Shown: positions 27,082 to 36,548, numbered from the stretch's first letter. The stretch is 64,000 nt of DNA from Alcaligenes parafaecalis (GCF_026344135.1 NZ_JAPKNA010000001.1:868001-932000), one strand, 5' to 3'. Program-made: numbers and translations. The notes: generated from the sequence alone by a model not told the origin.

Positions 27082-29790
27082 TTATGCGTGCTGCGGGTTG
27101 GCCTTGGAAGGATTGATGCCGTACTTGGCAATCGCTTCGGACGCTTTGCTAAATGGAATCTTGCCTTCTTCAGCCAGCGCGCGCAGAGCAGCCAACACCA
27201 CAAAGTGACGATCAACCTCAAAGTGCTCACGCAGCTTGAAGCGGTAGTCGGAACGACCAAAGCCATCGGTACCCAGCACTTTCAGTGTGCGGCTCTTGGG
27301 CACGAAAGGACGAATCTGGTCACCAAAGGCCTTGATGTAGTCGGTGGAGACCACGATAGGACCGTCGGTGTTTTGCAGTTGGGTCGTCACGTACGGTACT
27401 GGCAGATCCTTGCCTTCCGGATTCAACAGCGCAGCACGCTCGCAATCCAGACCGTCACGACGCAGTTCGGTAAAGCTGGTGACGCTCCAAACGTCGGAGC
27501 CAATGCCCCAGTCTTTTTCCAGCAGATCTTGTGCAGCGATCACTTCGCGCAGGATCGTGCCCGAACCCATCAATTGAACACGCAGCTTGCTGTCTTTGGC
27601 CACGGACTTGAACTTGTACATACCACGCAGGATGCCGTCTTCGTCGCCTTCGACCAGACCGGGCTGAGCGTAGTTCTCGTTCATCAGGGTGACGTAGTAG
27701 TACACGTCTTCCTGATCCTGAACCATGCGCTTCAGACCGTGCTGCATGATGACAGCCACTTCGTGCGAGAAGGTGGGGTCGTAGGACACGCAGTTAGGAA
27801 TCAGCGAGGACTGAATATGGCTGTGGCCATCTTCGTGCTGCAAACCTTCACCGTTCAGGGTGGTACGACCAGCAGTGCCGCCCAGCACGAAACCACGTGC
27901 CTTCATGTCACCCGCTGCCCAGGCCAGGTCGCCAAAGCGCTGGAAGCCGAACATGGAGTAGTAAATGAAGAACGGGATCATGATGCGGTTGCTATTGGAG
28001 TACGACGTGGCAGCCGCAATCCAGGAGCTGAATGCACCCTGTTCGTTAATACCTTCCTGCAACAACTGACCGTTGGCCGTTTCGCGGTAGTACATGACCT
28101 GGTCTTTATCGACCGGGGTGTACTTCTGGCCTTCTGGTGCGTAAATACCGATCTGACGGAACAGACCTTCCATACCAAAGGTACGGGATTCGTCAGCCAG
28201 GATAGGTACAGCACGAGGACCGACTTGCTTGTCGCGCAGCAAGGTGTTGAAGAAGCGCACAAAAGCTTGAGTCGTGGAAATTTCACGGCCTTCGGCAGTG
28301 GCTTCCAGCATGGGTTTGAACGCGTCCAGCGTGGGCACGGTCAACTGTTCGTCGGCCTTGTTGCGACGCTTGGGCAGGTAACCGCCCAGGGCTTGGCGAC
28401 GGGCATGCAGGTACTGCATTTCTGGCGAGTCATCGGCAGGCTTGAAGTACGGCAGCTCTTCCAGTTTGTCGTCAGGAACCGGGATATTGAAACGGTCGCG
28501 GAATTCGCGCACGGCGTCCAGATCCAGGCTCTTTTGTTGGTGCGATGGGTTCTTGGCTTGGCCCACGTGGCCCATGCCGTAGCCCTTGATGGTCTTGGCC
28601 AGAATAACGGTAGGCTGACCTTCGTGTTTGGTTGCGGCGTCAAACGCCGCAAAGACCTTGTGCGGATCATGACCACCACGGTTCAGGCGCCAGATGTCTT
28701 CGTCGCTCATGCGGCTGACCATTTCCAGCAGCTTGGGGTGTTTGCCAAAGAAGTGTTCACGTACGTAAGCACCGTCGTTGGCCTTGTAGGCCTGGTACTC
28801 GCCGTCCACGGTTTCTTCCATGACCTTGCGCAGGATGCCTTCCTTGTCGCGAGCCAACAATGGATCCCAGTAACCGCCCCAGATCAGCTTCAGCACGTTC
28901 CAGCCAGCACCACGGAAGGTGCCTTCCAGTTCCTGGATGATCTTGCCGTTACCACGCACCGGACCGTCCAAACGCTGCAAGTTACAGTTCACGATGAAAA
29001 TCAGGTTATCCAGCTTTTCACGTGCGGCCAGACCGATGGCGCCCAGGGATTCGGGTTCGTCCATCTCGCCGTCGCCCAGGAACACCCAGACTTTACGGCC
29101 GCTGGTATCAGCAATGCCACGAGCATGCAGGTACTTCAGGAAACGGGCTTGGTAGATCGCCATCAATGGGCCCAGGCCCATGGAGACGGTGGGGAACTGC
29201 CAGAATTCGGGCATCAACTTGGGATGCGGGTAGGAAGGCAAACCTTTGCCATCCACTTCCTGACGGAAGTTGTTCAACTGGTCTTCAGAAATACGGCCTT
29301 CCATGAAGGCACGGGCGTAAATACCGGGCGAGGAGTGGCCCTGGAAAAACACCATATCGCCGCCGCGATCTTCGGTCTCGGCATGCCAGAAGTGGTTTTG
29401 ACCGCAGCCAATCATGGTGGCCAGCGAGGCAAACGAAGCAATGTGACCGCCCAGACCGCCGCCATCAGGAGGGGTTTCGCGGTTGGCGCGCACGACCATG
29501 GCCATGGCGTTCCAGCGAATATAGGAACGGATACGCTCTTCCAGTACCAGATTGCCGGGGTGGGCAGGTTCCAGACCGGGGGGAATCGTGTTCTCGTAAG
29601 CCGTATTGGGCGAGAACGGGATGTGAGCACCGGAACGACGGGCCAGATCGATCAGTTTTTCGATCAGATCATGTGCGCGGGCCGGGCCTTCACGGTCCAC
29701 CACCGCTTCCAGGGCGTCAAGCCACTCTTTTGTTTCTAGGGCTTGGTCTTGACTGACCTGAGCCGAACTATTGTCTTGGGTTGAGGACAT
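27082..29790 (-). CDS. aceE: Pyruvate dehydrogenase E1 component (homodimeric type)
   Basis: Thiamine-diphosphate enzyme that decarboxylates pyruvate and acetylates the lipoyl groups of AceF. The 902-residue length and the sequence (GLGGHIASFASLATM, the ThDP motif GDGEMDEPES with later NCNLQRLDGPVRGN) mark the single-chain gammaproteobacterial/betaproteobacterial AceE type. The ATG at 29790 is chosen for its GGAG 8 bases upstream; a longer frame to 29847 adds an unlikely leader. It is the promoter-proximal gene of aceE-aceF-lpdA. Confidence 0.97.
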   Translation of the reverse strand: MSSTQDNSSAQVSQDQALETKEWLDALEAVVDREGPARAHDLIEKLIDLARRSGAHIPFSPNTAYENTIPPGLEPAHPGNLVLEERIRSYIRWNAMAMVVRANRETPPDGGGLGGHIASFASLATMIGCGQNHFWHAETEDRGGDMVFFQGHSSPGIYARAFMEGRISEDQLNNFRQEVDGKGLPSYPHPKLMPEFWQFPTVSMGLGPLMAIYQARFLKYLHARGIADTSGRKVWVFLGDGEMDEPESLGAIGLAAREKLDNLIFIVNCNLQRLDGPVRGNGKIIQELEGTFRGAGWNVLKLIWGGYWDPLLARDKEGILRKVMEETVDGEYQAYKANDGAYVREHFFGKHPKLLEMVSRMSDEDIWRLNRGGHDPHKVFAAFDAATKHEGQPTVILAKTIKGYGMGHVGQAKNPSHQQKSLDLDAVREFRDRFNIPVPDDKLEELPYFKPADDSPEMQYLHARRQALGGYLPKRRNKADEQLTVPTLDAFKPMLEATAEGREISTTQAFVRFFNTLLRDKQVGPRAVPILADESRTFGMEGLFRQIGIYAPEGQKYTPVDKDQVMYYRETANGQLLQEGINEQGAFSSWIAAATSYSNSNRIMIPFFIYYSMFGFQRFGDLAWAAGDMKARGFVLGGTAGRTTLNGEGLQHEDGHSHIQSSLIPNCVSYDPTFSHEVAVIMQHGLKRMVQDQEDVYYYVTLMNENYAQPGLVEGDEDGILRGMYKFKSVAKDSKLRVQLMGSGTILREVIAAQDLLEKDWGIGSDVWSVTSFTELRRDGLDCERAALLNPEGKDLPVPYVTTQLQNTDGPIVVSTDYIKAFGDQIRPFVPKSRTLKVLGTDGFGRSDYRFKLREHFEVDRHFVVLAALRALAEEGKIPFSKASEAIAKYGINPSKANPQHA

Positions 29791-29894
29791 ATAGTGTCTC
29801 CATATATGTGGTAGTAGTCCGGTCTTGCTCGACGCTGAGCCGCCCATCTAATAAGTAGTAAAGCGATCCTGACCGAAGCGGGTATTGCGGACTG

Positions 29895-29949
29895 TGAGCG
29901 TTCTAGGCGGGGTACGCCTGCACCAAACCATTCTAGGAAAGAACGCTCA
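29895..29949. promoter_or_regulatory. Inverted repeat spanning the aceE promoter (candidate operator)
   Basis: The 10-base arm tgagcgttct at 29895-29904 is repeated inverted as agaacgctca at 29940-29949, centres 45 bases apart. One arm lies in the spacer between the -35 and -10 of the aceE promoter; the other lies about 20-30 bases downstream of the expected transcription start. The first arm also forms a direct pair with a neighbouring partial copy (acgctcaa, twice within 29943-29958). A regulator site is inferred; it does not resemble the E. coli PdhR operator. Confidence 0.45.
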
Positions 29950-29958
29950 AACGCTCAA
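29930..29958 (-). promoter_or_regulatory. Sigma-70-type promoter of the aceE operon
   Basis: Reading the minus strand, TTGAGC (29958-29953) and TAGAAT (29935-29930) are separated by exactly 17 bases. This leaves a leader of roughly 130 bases before the aceE ATG. Both hexamers match consensus well and no better pair is seen in the gap. Confidence 0.65.
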
Positions 29959-30057
29959 GCAAAATTTCATTTTATGGTATGTGTTTTCATAATACGAAAT
30001 ATCACTAAAAAAAATAGCCCTACATTACAATCCAGCCATACTTCTTTTCTTGCTGTT

Positions 30058-31815
30058 ATGGCCACTCATCCCAAAAAGTCTCTCATCCCTTCAACCTTCT
30101 ATGATCAGGCCAAGCAGAATCGCCGCGGATTCTATTGGTTGACACCGGTTGTTGTGCTGTTTCTCTACCTCTGTGTCATGGGCGTTTTCCTGTGGCTGCA
30201 GCGCCTGCAAAACGATAGCGTCATGTTTGTGACCATCGACCAGGAAACACGCCAGCAACGCTTGATGATGGTGATTCTGGCCCTGTCCCTGGTGATTGTG
30301 GTCAGCCTGCTGGCGCTCTGGCGCTATACCCGTTTCCGTACACATGCCGAAGCGGCCCAGACCGCCGAAACCGGTTTCCGGCGTGCCATGGAAAACTCCA
30401 TGTCCACGGGGATGCGCGTGTTTGACATGCAAGGCCGCATTGCCTACGTGAACCCGGCGTTTTGCAGAATGATTGGCTGGAACGAGGCCGATCTGGTCGG
30501 TCGTACCGCCCCCTTCCCTTATTGGTTACCCGGTCGTCATCAGCAGCATCAGGAAACCCTGGATCTCCTGCTGTCCGGCCGCACGCCCAGCAGCGGTCTG
30601 GAAGTGGAAGCACAGCGCCGTGATGGCTCGCGCTTTACTGCCCGTATGTATGTCTCGCCTCTGCGTGCTCCTAATGGAGAGCAGATCGGCTGGATGACCT
30701 CCATGACGGACATTACCGAACCCAAACGTATTCGCGAAGCCCTCACCGCCGCGCACGAACGCTTCATGACGGTGCTGGAAGGCCTGGACGATGCCATTTC
30801 TGTCGTGGCCGACACCTCCGACGGCCTGGAGCTGCTGTTTGCCAACCGCACCTATCGTCGCTTCTTTGGCGCCCAGTCCAATGGGCACGCGGAATTGCTG
30901 GGGGGCCGCCTGGGCCGCTTCACCGACGAAACCGTAGAGATTTATTCCGAATCCGCCGCCCGCTGGTTTGAGGTCCACCACCGCATGCTGGCCTGGACAG
31001 ATGGCCGTCGTGTACGCCTGCAGGTGGCACGCGACATTACCGACCGCCGCAAACATGAAGAGGCCTCGCGGATTCAACAAGAGAAAGTGCAGTTGACCAG
31101 CCGCCTGACCACGATGGGTGAAATGGCTTCTTCCCTGGCGCACGAACTGAATCAGCCGCTGACAGCCATTAATAACTACAGCATGGGTGCAGTCGCCATG
31201 CTGAAGTCTGGCCGCTACCAGCCCGAGACCTTGCTGGCCGCGCTGGAAAAAGCGGCTCAGCAGGCCGAACGCGCAGGCAAGATCATTAGCCGCATTCGTG
31301 AGTTCGTGAAACGTAGCGAACCGCGCCGCACTCGCGTCAAGGTCATGCGTATTGTGGAAAATGCCGTCGGCTTTGCCGAAATCGACGCCCGCAAGCGCCA
31401 GATCGAGATTGAATTGAGCATTCCGGATCCCGTTCCTGACGTCATTGCCGACCCCATTCTCATAGAACAGGTATTATTGAATCTGCTCAAAAATGGGATC
31501 GAAGCCATGGAACACAGCGAGCATCATGTGCTTCAATTGGTGATTACCCAACAAGAATCGCTTTTGGAGATGGCCGTCATCGATCGCGGTCATGGCTTGA
31601 AAGACCCCGAGCGCCTCTTTGAACCGTTTTACAGTACCAAGTCCGAAGGCCTTGGGATGGGCCTGAATATCTGTCGCACAATTATTGAATCGCACCACGG
31701 CCGCCTGTGGGCAGTCGGCAATCCAGAGGGTGGAACGATTTTCCGTTTCAGTCTACCTTGTGCGGCACCCGATGTAGCGGACACCCTTGATAACAAACTG
31801 GAGATACCCGAATGA
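30058..31815 (+). CDS. PAS-domain sensor histidine kinase
   Basis: Membrane-bound sensor kinase. The 585 residues have two membrane helices (about 28-48 and 69-89) and two PAS regions (about 105-220, with MENSMSTGMRVFD and the PAC-like TDITEPKR, and a less clear one near 230-330). The HisKA box SSLAHELNQPLTAINNY places the phospho-accepting His at 362. A HATPase domain follows (N-box NLLKNGIEAM, then DRGHGLKDP and GLGMGL). The ATG at 30058 gives the sensible basic start; a frame to 29974 runs through the promoter region. The stop overlaps the regulator start by four bases. The signal is unknown; it diverges from aceE. Confidence 0.9.
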   Translation: MATHPKKSLIPSTFYDQAKQNRRGFYWLTPVVVLFLYLCVMGVFLWLQRLQNDSVMFVTIDQETRQQRLMMVILALSLVIVVSLLALWRYTRFRTHAEAAQTAETGFRRAMENSMSTGMRVFDMQGRIAYVNPAFCRMIGWNEADLVGRTAPFPYWLPGRHQQHQETLDLLLSGRTPSSGLEVEAQRRDGSRFTARMYVSPLRAPNGEQIGWMTSMTDITEPKRIREALTAAHERFMTVLEGLDDAISVVADTSDGLELLFANRTYRRFFGAQSNGHAELLGGRLGRFTDETVEIYSESAARWFEVHHRMLAWTDGRRVRLQVARDITDRRKHEEASRIQQEKVQLTSRLTTMGEMASSLAHELNQPLTAINNYSMGAVAMLKSGRYQPETLLAALEKAAQQAERAGKIISRIREFVKRSEPRRTRVKVMRIVENAVGFAEIDARKRQIEIELSIPDPVPDVIADPILIEQVLLNLLKNGIEAMEHSEHHVLQLVITQQESLLEMAVIDRGHGLKDPERLFEPFYSTKSEGLGMGLNICRTIIESHHGRLWAVGNPEGGTIFRFSLPCAAPDVADTLDNKLEIPE

Positions 31816-32435
31816 CCAGCCCGCAAATGCCATGCACCATTTACGTAGTCGATGACGACGAAGCCGTACGGGACTCCTTGCGCTGGCTACTGGAAGCCAA
31901 CGGCTACCGGGTCCGCTGCTTTGCATCGGGCGAAGAGTTTCTGGGCGCTTACGACCCGGCACAAGTGGCCGTCCTGATTGTGGACGTCCGTATGCCCGGC
32001 ATGAGTGGTCTGGAGCTTCAGGAAGCCTTGATTGCCCGCAAATCGAATATCCCGATTGTGTTCATTACCGGCCACGGCGATGTTCCCATGGCCGTGAGCA
32101 CCATGAAGAAAGGCGCCATCGACTTTCTGGAAAAGCCCTTTAACGAAGCCGATCTGCGCACCATTGTCAGCCGCATGATCGACCAGGCTACGGCTCGTGC
32201 CTCGCAAGCGCAGGCGCAAAAAGATCAACAAGAAGTCCTGGGCCGCCTGACCGCGCGTGAGCAGCAAGTGCTGGAGCGTATTGTGGCCGGCCGCCTGAAC
32301 AAGCAAATTGCTGGGGACTTGAATATCAGCATTAAAACTGTCGAAGCGCATCGCGCCAATATCATGGAAAAACTGGAAGTCACTACGGTTGCCGACCTCA
32401 TGAAAATCGCCCTCACCAAGTCCGAGGACGCGTAA
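31812..32435 (+). CDS. FixJ/NarL-type two-component response regulator
   Basis: Partner of the kinase just upstream. The 207 residues carry a receiver domain (about 8-122) with acidic pocket DDD (14-16), phospho-acceptor Asp58 in LIVDVRMPGMSG and the conserved lysine in EKPF. A LuxR-type helix-turn-helix follows (about 143-200, LTAREQQVLERIVAG and IKTVEAHRANIMEKL). The order and the four-base overlap imply one transcription unit. Target genes are not known; autoregulation or control of the divergent pyruvate dehydrogenase operon is possible but only inferred. Confidence 0.9.
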   Translation: MTSPQMPCTIYVVDDDEAVRDSLRWLLEANGYRVRCFASGEEFLGAYDPAQVAVLIVDVRMPGMSGLELQEALIARKSNIPIVFITGHGDVPMAVSTMKKGAIDFLEKPFNEADLRTIVSRMIDQATARASQAQAQKDQQEVLGRLTAREQQVLERIVAGRLNKQIAGDLNISIKTVEAHRANIMEKLEVTTVADLMKIALTKSEDA

Positions 32436-33299
32436 ATGAGTGCTCGCATCATTGATGGAAAAAAGCTGTCCACCGCCATCAAGGCGGAAGTTGCAGAACG
32501 CGTTGCCAAACTGAAGCAAACTCACGGCATTCAGGCCGGTTTGACCGTGGTGCTGGTCGGAGAAGATCCGGCCTCCCAGGTTTATGTACGCAACAAGGGC
32601 CTGGCATGTGAAGCCGCTGGCCTGAAGTCCGAAATCATCCGCCTGCCTGCCGACACCACGGAAACCAAGCTGCTGGCCCTGATTACTCGTTTGAATCAGG
32701 ACAGCTCGGTACACGGCATTCTGGTTCAACTGCCCTTGCCCGCCCACCTGGACGAGCACAAGGTGATTGAAACCATTGCGCCGCATAAGGACGTGGACGG
32801 TTTTCACGTCAGCAATGCGGGCATGCTCATGACGGGCAAGCCGCTGTTTGCCCCCTGCACGCCCTACGGCGTCATGAAAATGCTGGAGTCCGAAAACGTG
32901 GCACTGCGTGGCGCAGAAGCCGTGGTGGTCGGTGCCAGCAATATCGTGGGTAAACCTATGGCCATGCTTTTGCTGGCTGCAGGCGCTACCGTCACCCTCT
33001 GTAATTCCAAAACGCGTGATCTGGCCGCTCAGACCCGCCGCGCCGATGTGCTGGTCGCTGCCGTAGGCCGCCCTGGCATCATTACCGGTGATATGGTCAA
33101 GCCCGGTGCCGTCGTGATCGACGTCGGTATCAACCGTGGTGCAGACGGCAAGCTGTGTGGTGACGTGGACTTTGCCAGCGCCAGCGAAGTGGCCTCGGCC
33201 ATTACGCCCGTGCCCGGTGGCGTCGGCCCCATGACCATTGCCATGCTGCTGGTCAACACCTTGGAAGCGGCCGAACGTTCGGCCAATATCAGTCTTTAA
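32436..33299 (+). CDS. folD: Bifunctional methylenetetrahydrofolate dehydrogenase/cyclohydrolase
   Basis: Interconverts 5,10-methylene-THF, 5,10-methenyl-THF and 10-formyl-THF, supplying one-carbon units for purines. The 287-residue protein shows LTVVLVGEDPASQVYVRNK (with the catalytic Tyr and Lys further on), VQLPLPAHLDE, the cofactor loop VVVGASNIVGKPMA, and the end motif TPVPGGVGPMTIAMLL. The ATG immediately follows the stop of the response regulator (TAAATG), so it probably depends on read-through from that pair or on a promoter within it. Confidence 0.96.
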   Translation: MSARIIDGKKLSTAIKAEVAERVAKLKQTHGIQAGLTVVLVGEDPASQVYVRNKGLACEAAGLKSEIIRLPADTTETKLLALITRLNQDSSVHGILVQLPLPAHLDEHKVIETIAPHKDVDGFHVSNAGMLMTGKPLFAPCTPYGVMKMLESENVALRGAEAVVVGASNIVGKPMAMLLLAAGATVTLCNSKTRDLAAQTRRADVLVAAVGRPGIITGDMVKPGAVVIDVGINRGADGKLCGDVDFASASEVASAITPVPGGVGPMTIAMLLVNTLEAAERSANISL

Positions 33300-33314
33300 T
33301 TTAATCAACGGTTT

Positions 33315-35387
33315 ATGACGACAAATCCCTTACTGGTTCCTATCGACAGCCTTATTGACTATCCCGCCATCCAGCCCGAGCACATCGAGCAGGCGGTGGA
33401 CCAACTGCTGGCCTTGGCCCGCCAAGCCGTAGACACAGTCTCCAACGACGATAGCGAACCCAGTTGGGACAACATCGTCGAGCCCATCACCGACGCCACC
33501 GAAACCTTGTATCGCGCCTGGTCGGTGGCCGGTCACCTGAACTCGGTCATCAATACGCCCGAGCTGCGCACGGTCTACAACCAGTGCCTGCCGCGCATGA
33601 GCGAGTTCTCGACCTGGGTGGGCTTGAACCGTCCTTTGTTCCTGCGTTATCAGGCTCTGGCCAACAGTCCGGCCTTTGCCGCCCTGACGCCCCAGCGCCA
33701 ACGTATCATTACCCTGGCCCTGCGTGATTTCCGCCTGAGCGGCGTACAACTGGAAGGTCAGGCGCGTGATGACTACGCCCGTATTTCCGAAGAATTGGCT
33801 CAGACCTCGCAGCAGTTCTCCGAGCATGTGCTCGATGCCATTGACCAGTGGCATTACCTGGTCACGGACAAGGCTGAGCTGGACGGTATCCCGGACGACG
33901 TTCTGGCTGCTGCCCAACGTGCTGCACAGGAAAACGATGAGGAAGGCTGGCGTCTGACGCTGAAAATGCCTTGCTACCTGCCTGTCATGCAATACGCTCG
34001 CAATCAAACCTTGCGTGAGCTGATGTACCGGGCCTACACCACCATTGCCTCCGAACAAGGCGATGCCCAATTCGACAACTCCCAGGCGATTGAAACCCTG
34101 CTGGACCTGCGTGCCCAGGAAGCCAGCCTGTTGGGATTTGCCAGCTACGCCCATATGCGTCTGGAAACCCGCATGGCCGACACCCCTGAGCAGGTGATGA
34201 GCTTCTTGCGCGATCTGGCCGCCAAAGCCCGTCCCTACGCCCGCCAGGATCTGGACGAACTGCAAGCCTTCGCTCAAAAAGAACTGGGCCTGGAAACCTT
34301 GCAAGCCTGGGATGTCCCTTTCAGTGCCGAGCGCTTGCGCGAACAGCGCTACGCCTACTCGGAAGACGAGGTCAAACAGTACTTCACAGAGCCCGCTGTC
34401 TTAAGCGGCCTGTTCAAAGTCATTCAGCGTTTGTTCGATGTCACGCTGCGTGCCGCCGACGTCCCCGCCTGGCATCCTGCCGTGCGTCCTTTTGAAGTGA
34501 TTGCCTCGGATGGCAAGGTGCTGGGCTATCTGTACATGGACCTGCACGCCCGCCAAGGCAAGCAAGGCGGTGCCTGGGTGGATAGTGAACGCAGCCGTCG
34601 CCGTCTGGGTGAAGAGCTGTGTCTGCCTATCGCTTACCTGGTGTGCAACTTTGCCGAGCCCCAGCCCGGTCGCCCCGCCCTGCTGACGCATGACGATGTC
34701 ATCACCCTGTTCCACGAATCCGGCCACGCCCTGCACACGCTGCTCTCGCGTGTAGACGATCCGGCTGCCTCGGCCTTCTCCGCCGTGGAATGGGACGCCA
34801 TCGAACTGCCTTCGCAGTTCATGGAAAACTTCTGCTGGGAATGGCCCGTCGTTCAGATGCTGACCGCCCACGTGGAAACCGGCGAACATCTGCCACGCTC
34901 GCTCTACAACAAGCTGAATCTGGCTCGCAATTTCCAAAGCGGCATGCAAATGGTGCGCCAACTGGAATTTTCGCTGTTCGACATGCTGATCCATTCGCGT
35001 GACAGCGGCATGAGCATTGACGATGTGATGGACATTCTGTCCCAGGTTCGTCAGGAAGTCGCCGTCTTGTTCCCACCCGAATGGCACCGCTTCCCGCATC
35101 AGTTCTCGCACTTGTTTGCGGGTGGCTATGGTGCGGGTTACTACAGCTACAAGTGGGCAGAGGTCCTGTCGGCCGATGCCTACTCGGCCTTTGAGGAAAA
35201 AGCCTATACCCACTCGGATGGGGCGCGTGATACCCTCGACAGCAATACGGGGCATCGCTTCTGGCGCGAGATTCTGTCCGTAGGGGGCGAACGCCCGGCG
35301 GCTGACTCCTTCCGTGCTTTCCGTGGCCGCGACCCTTCCATTACCGCCCTGCTCCGTCACAGCGGCCTGACTCCAGAGCCAGCCTGA
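33315..35387 (+). CDS. prlC: Oligopeptidase A-type M3 metallopeptidase
   Basis: Cytoplasmic zinc endopeptidase that degrades short peptides, including signal peptide fragments in E. coli. The 690-residue all-helical protein has the gluzincin motif HESGH (in TLFHESGHALHTLLSR) and the downstream ligand segment EWDAIELPSQFMENFCWE, as in thimet-type enzymes. The C-terminal FAGGYGAGYYSYKWAEVLSAD is a strong M3 signature. Length is normal. It follows folD by 15 bases and precedes the SCO gene by 15. Confidence 0.93.
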   Translation: MTTNPLLVPIDSLIDYPAIQPEHIEQAVDQLLALARQAVDTVSNDDSEPSWDNIVEPITDATETLYRAWSVAGHLNSVINTPELRTVYNQCLPRMSEFSTWVGLNRPLFLRYQALANSPAFAALTPQRQRIITLALRDFRLSGVQLEGQARDDYARISEELAQTSQQFSEHVLDAIDQWHYLVTDKAELDGIPDDVLAAAQRAAQENDEEGWRLTLKMPCYLPVMQYARNQTLRELMYRAYTTIASEQGDAQFDNSQAIETLLDLRAQEASLLGFASYAHMRLETRMADTPEQVMSFLRDLAAKARPYARQDLDELQAFAQKELGLETLQAWDVPFSAERLREQRYAYSEDEVKQYFTEPAVLSGLFKVIQRLFDVTLRAADVPAWHPAVRPFEVIASDGKVLGYLYMDLHARQGKQGGAWVDSERSRRRLGEELCLPIAYLVCNFAEPQPGRPALLTHDDVITLFHESGHALHTLLSRVDDPAASAFSAVEWDAIELPSQFMENFCWEWPVVQMLTAHVETGEHLPRSLYNKLNLARNFQSGMQMVRQLEFSLFDMLIHSRDSGMSIDDVMDILSQVRQEVAVLFPPEWHRFPHQFSHLFAGGYGAGYYSYKWAEVLSADAYSAFEEKAYTHSDGARDTLDSNTGHRFWREILSVGGERPAADSFRAFRGRDPSITALLRHSGLTPEPA

Positions 35388-35402
35388 ACCCAGAGGACGT
35401 CC

Positions 35403-36017
35403 ATGACACCCAGCCGCCCCGTTCAGTCCATTCTTGTCTTGTTAAAACAATGTGGTCTGAGCCTGGCGCTGGGGCTATTCCTGCTTGGCAGTGCTGCCGC
35501 TGCCAATCTGCATCACGTACGTGGCTTCCTGCCCGACCTGCGTTTTTCCCTGCAAGCCGCTGGCCCCAAAACCGTCACCCAGGATGACTTCAAGGATAAA
35601 GTCATCATGATGTTCTTTGGCTATGCCAGTTGCCCGGATATTTGCCCCACCACCTTGGCTCAACTGGGCCTGGTCATGGAAGAACTGGGGAACGATGCCG
35701 AGCAGGTACGCATCATCTTTGTCAGCGTTGACCCCCACCGCGATACGCCCGACTCCCTGGCCCGTTATGTGGCCGCCTTTGATGGCAAGCACACGACAGG
35801 CCTGACAGGCTCTGAAAAGCAGATTGCCGATCTGGCCCGTCGTTACCGGGTAGCCTTCCAGATTGAAAAACCCGACCCCAGAGCGCCCGAGAACTACGAG
35901 GTATCGCACAGCCGGGGCGTGTACATTTTCGACCAGCAAGGTAGAGCGCGCTATCTGGCTCCGGATACCGAGTCGGTGCAGGTTCTGGCGGATGGGGTAC
36001 GCAGCTTGCTGCCCTAA
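35403..36017 (+). CDS. SCO1/SenC family copper chaperone
   Basis: Thioredoxin-fold protein of the type that delivers copper to the CuA site of cytochrome oxidase or keeps its cysteines reduced. The 204 residues have an N-terminal hydrophobic anchor or signal (about 13-34), the copper motif Cys77-x3-Cys81 (SCPDICPTT), the segment VDPHRDTPDSL and the third ligand His169 (YEVSHSRGVYIF). All three copper ligands are present. No cytochrome oxidase gene is nearby. Its TAA overlaps the oppositely oriented stop of the next gene. Confidence 0.9.
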   Translation: MTPSRPVQSILVLLKQCGLSLALGLFLLGSAAAANLHHVRGFLPDLRFSLQAAGPKTVTQDDFKDKVIMMFFGYASCPDICPTTLAQLGLVMEELGNDAEQVRIIFVSVDPHRDTPDSLARYVAAFDGKHTTGLTGSEKQIADLARRYRVAFQIEKPDPRAPENYEVSHSRGVYIFDQQGRARYLAPDTESVQVLADGVRSLLP

Positions 36018-36475
36018 GCCTGCTGCTCTTTCACCGCTTGAGGCGGATTTCTGAAGCTGATTGCCAAACGGTTATAGGTATTCATCAGCCCGATAGCAAT
36101 GGTGAGATCCACCAGTTCTTTCTCGCTAAATACCTCCCGTGCCGCCTGATAATCCTGATCAGGCACACCCGTGCAGGCCACATTCGTGACGCTCTCGGCC
36201 CAGGCAAGCCCGGCACGTTCACGCTCACTAAAAAGAGAACCCGCTTCGGCCCAGGCTTGCAGCAAAGCCAGCTTCTCAACTTTCACCCCATGCTTGAGAA
36301 GATCACGGGTGTGCATGTCCAGACAATAAGCACAATTATTGATCTGCGATATACGCAGAAAAATCAATTCGACAAACTGGGTATCCAAGCCACACTGCAG
36401 CACGTAGGCATAGACCGAACCCAGGCTTTTAGTCCCAGCGGGCGCAACCTGCGCATAATCAATTCGTTGGGTCAT
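36014..36475 (-). CDS. AhpD/carboxymuconolactone decarboxylase family protein
   Basis: Alkylhydroperoxidase-AhpD core protein, usually a thiol-based peroxide-related enzyme of poorly known substrate. The 153 residues carry the redox motif NNCAYCLDMHTRD (Cys48, Cys51, His55), diagnostic for the AhpD subgroup rather than for true carboxymuconolactone decarboxylases. GGGAG precedes the ATG by about 6 bases. It converges on the SCO gene with a four-base overlap of the two stop codons and is probably transcribed from its own promoter at about 36500-36530. Confidence 0.85.
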   Translation of the reverse strand: MTQRIDYAQVAPAGTKSLGSVYAYVLQCGLDTQFVELIFLRISQINNCAYCLDMHTRDLLKHGVKVEKLALLQAWAEAGSLFSERERAGLAWAESVTNVACTGVPDQDYQAAREVFSEKELVDLTIAIGLMNTYNRLAISFRNPPQAVKEQQA

Positions 36476-36548
36476 CTCTTGCTCCCTGATTAAATAAGAT
36501 GGGCTATCTTGCTAACTGACCACGAGGACATGGAACAGCCCGTACGAC

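Noticed and set aside
23540..27208. 1222-codon open frame on the plus strand across lpdA and aceF
   Set aside because: It is exactly antisense to two well-identified genes, its composition is His/Arg/Gln-rich, and it matches no protein family; high-GC codon bias in the real genes leaves such frames open.
27088..29739. 883-codon open frame on the plus strand across aceE
   Set aside because: Antisense shadow of aceE with no ribosome-binding site or domain.
31887..33308. 473-codon minus-strand frame across the response regulator and folD
   Set aside because: Covers two clear plus-strand genes; no recognisable domain.
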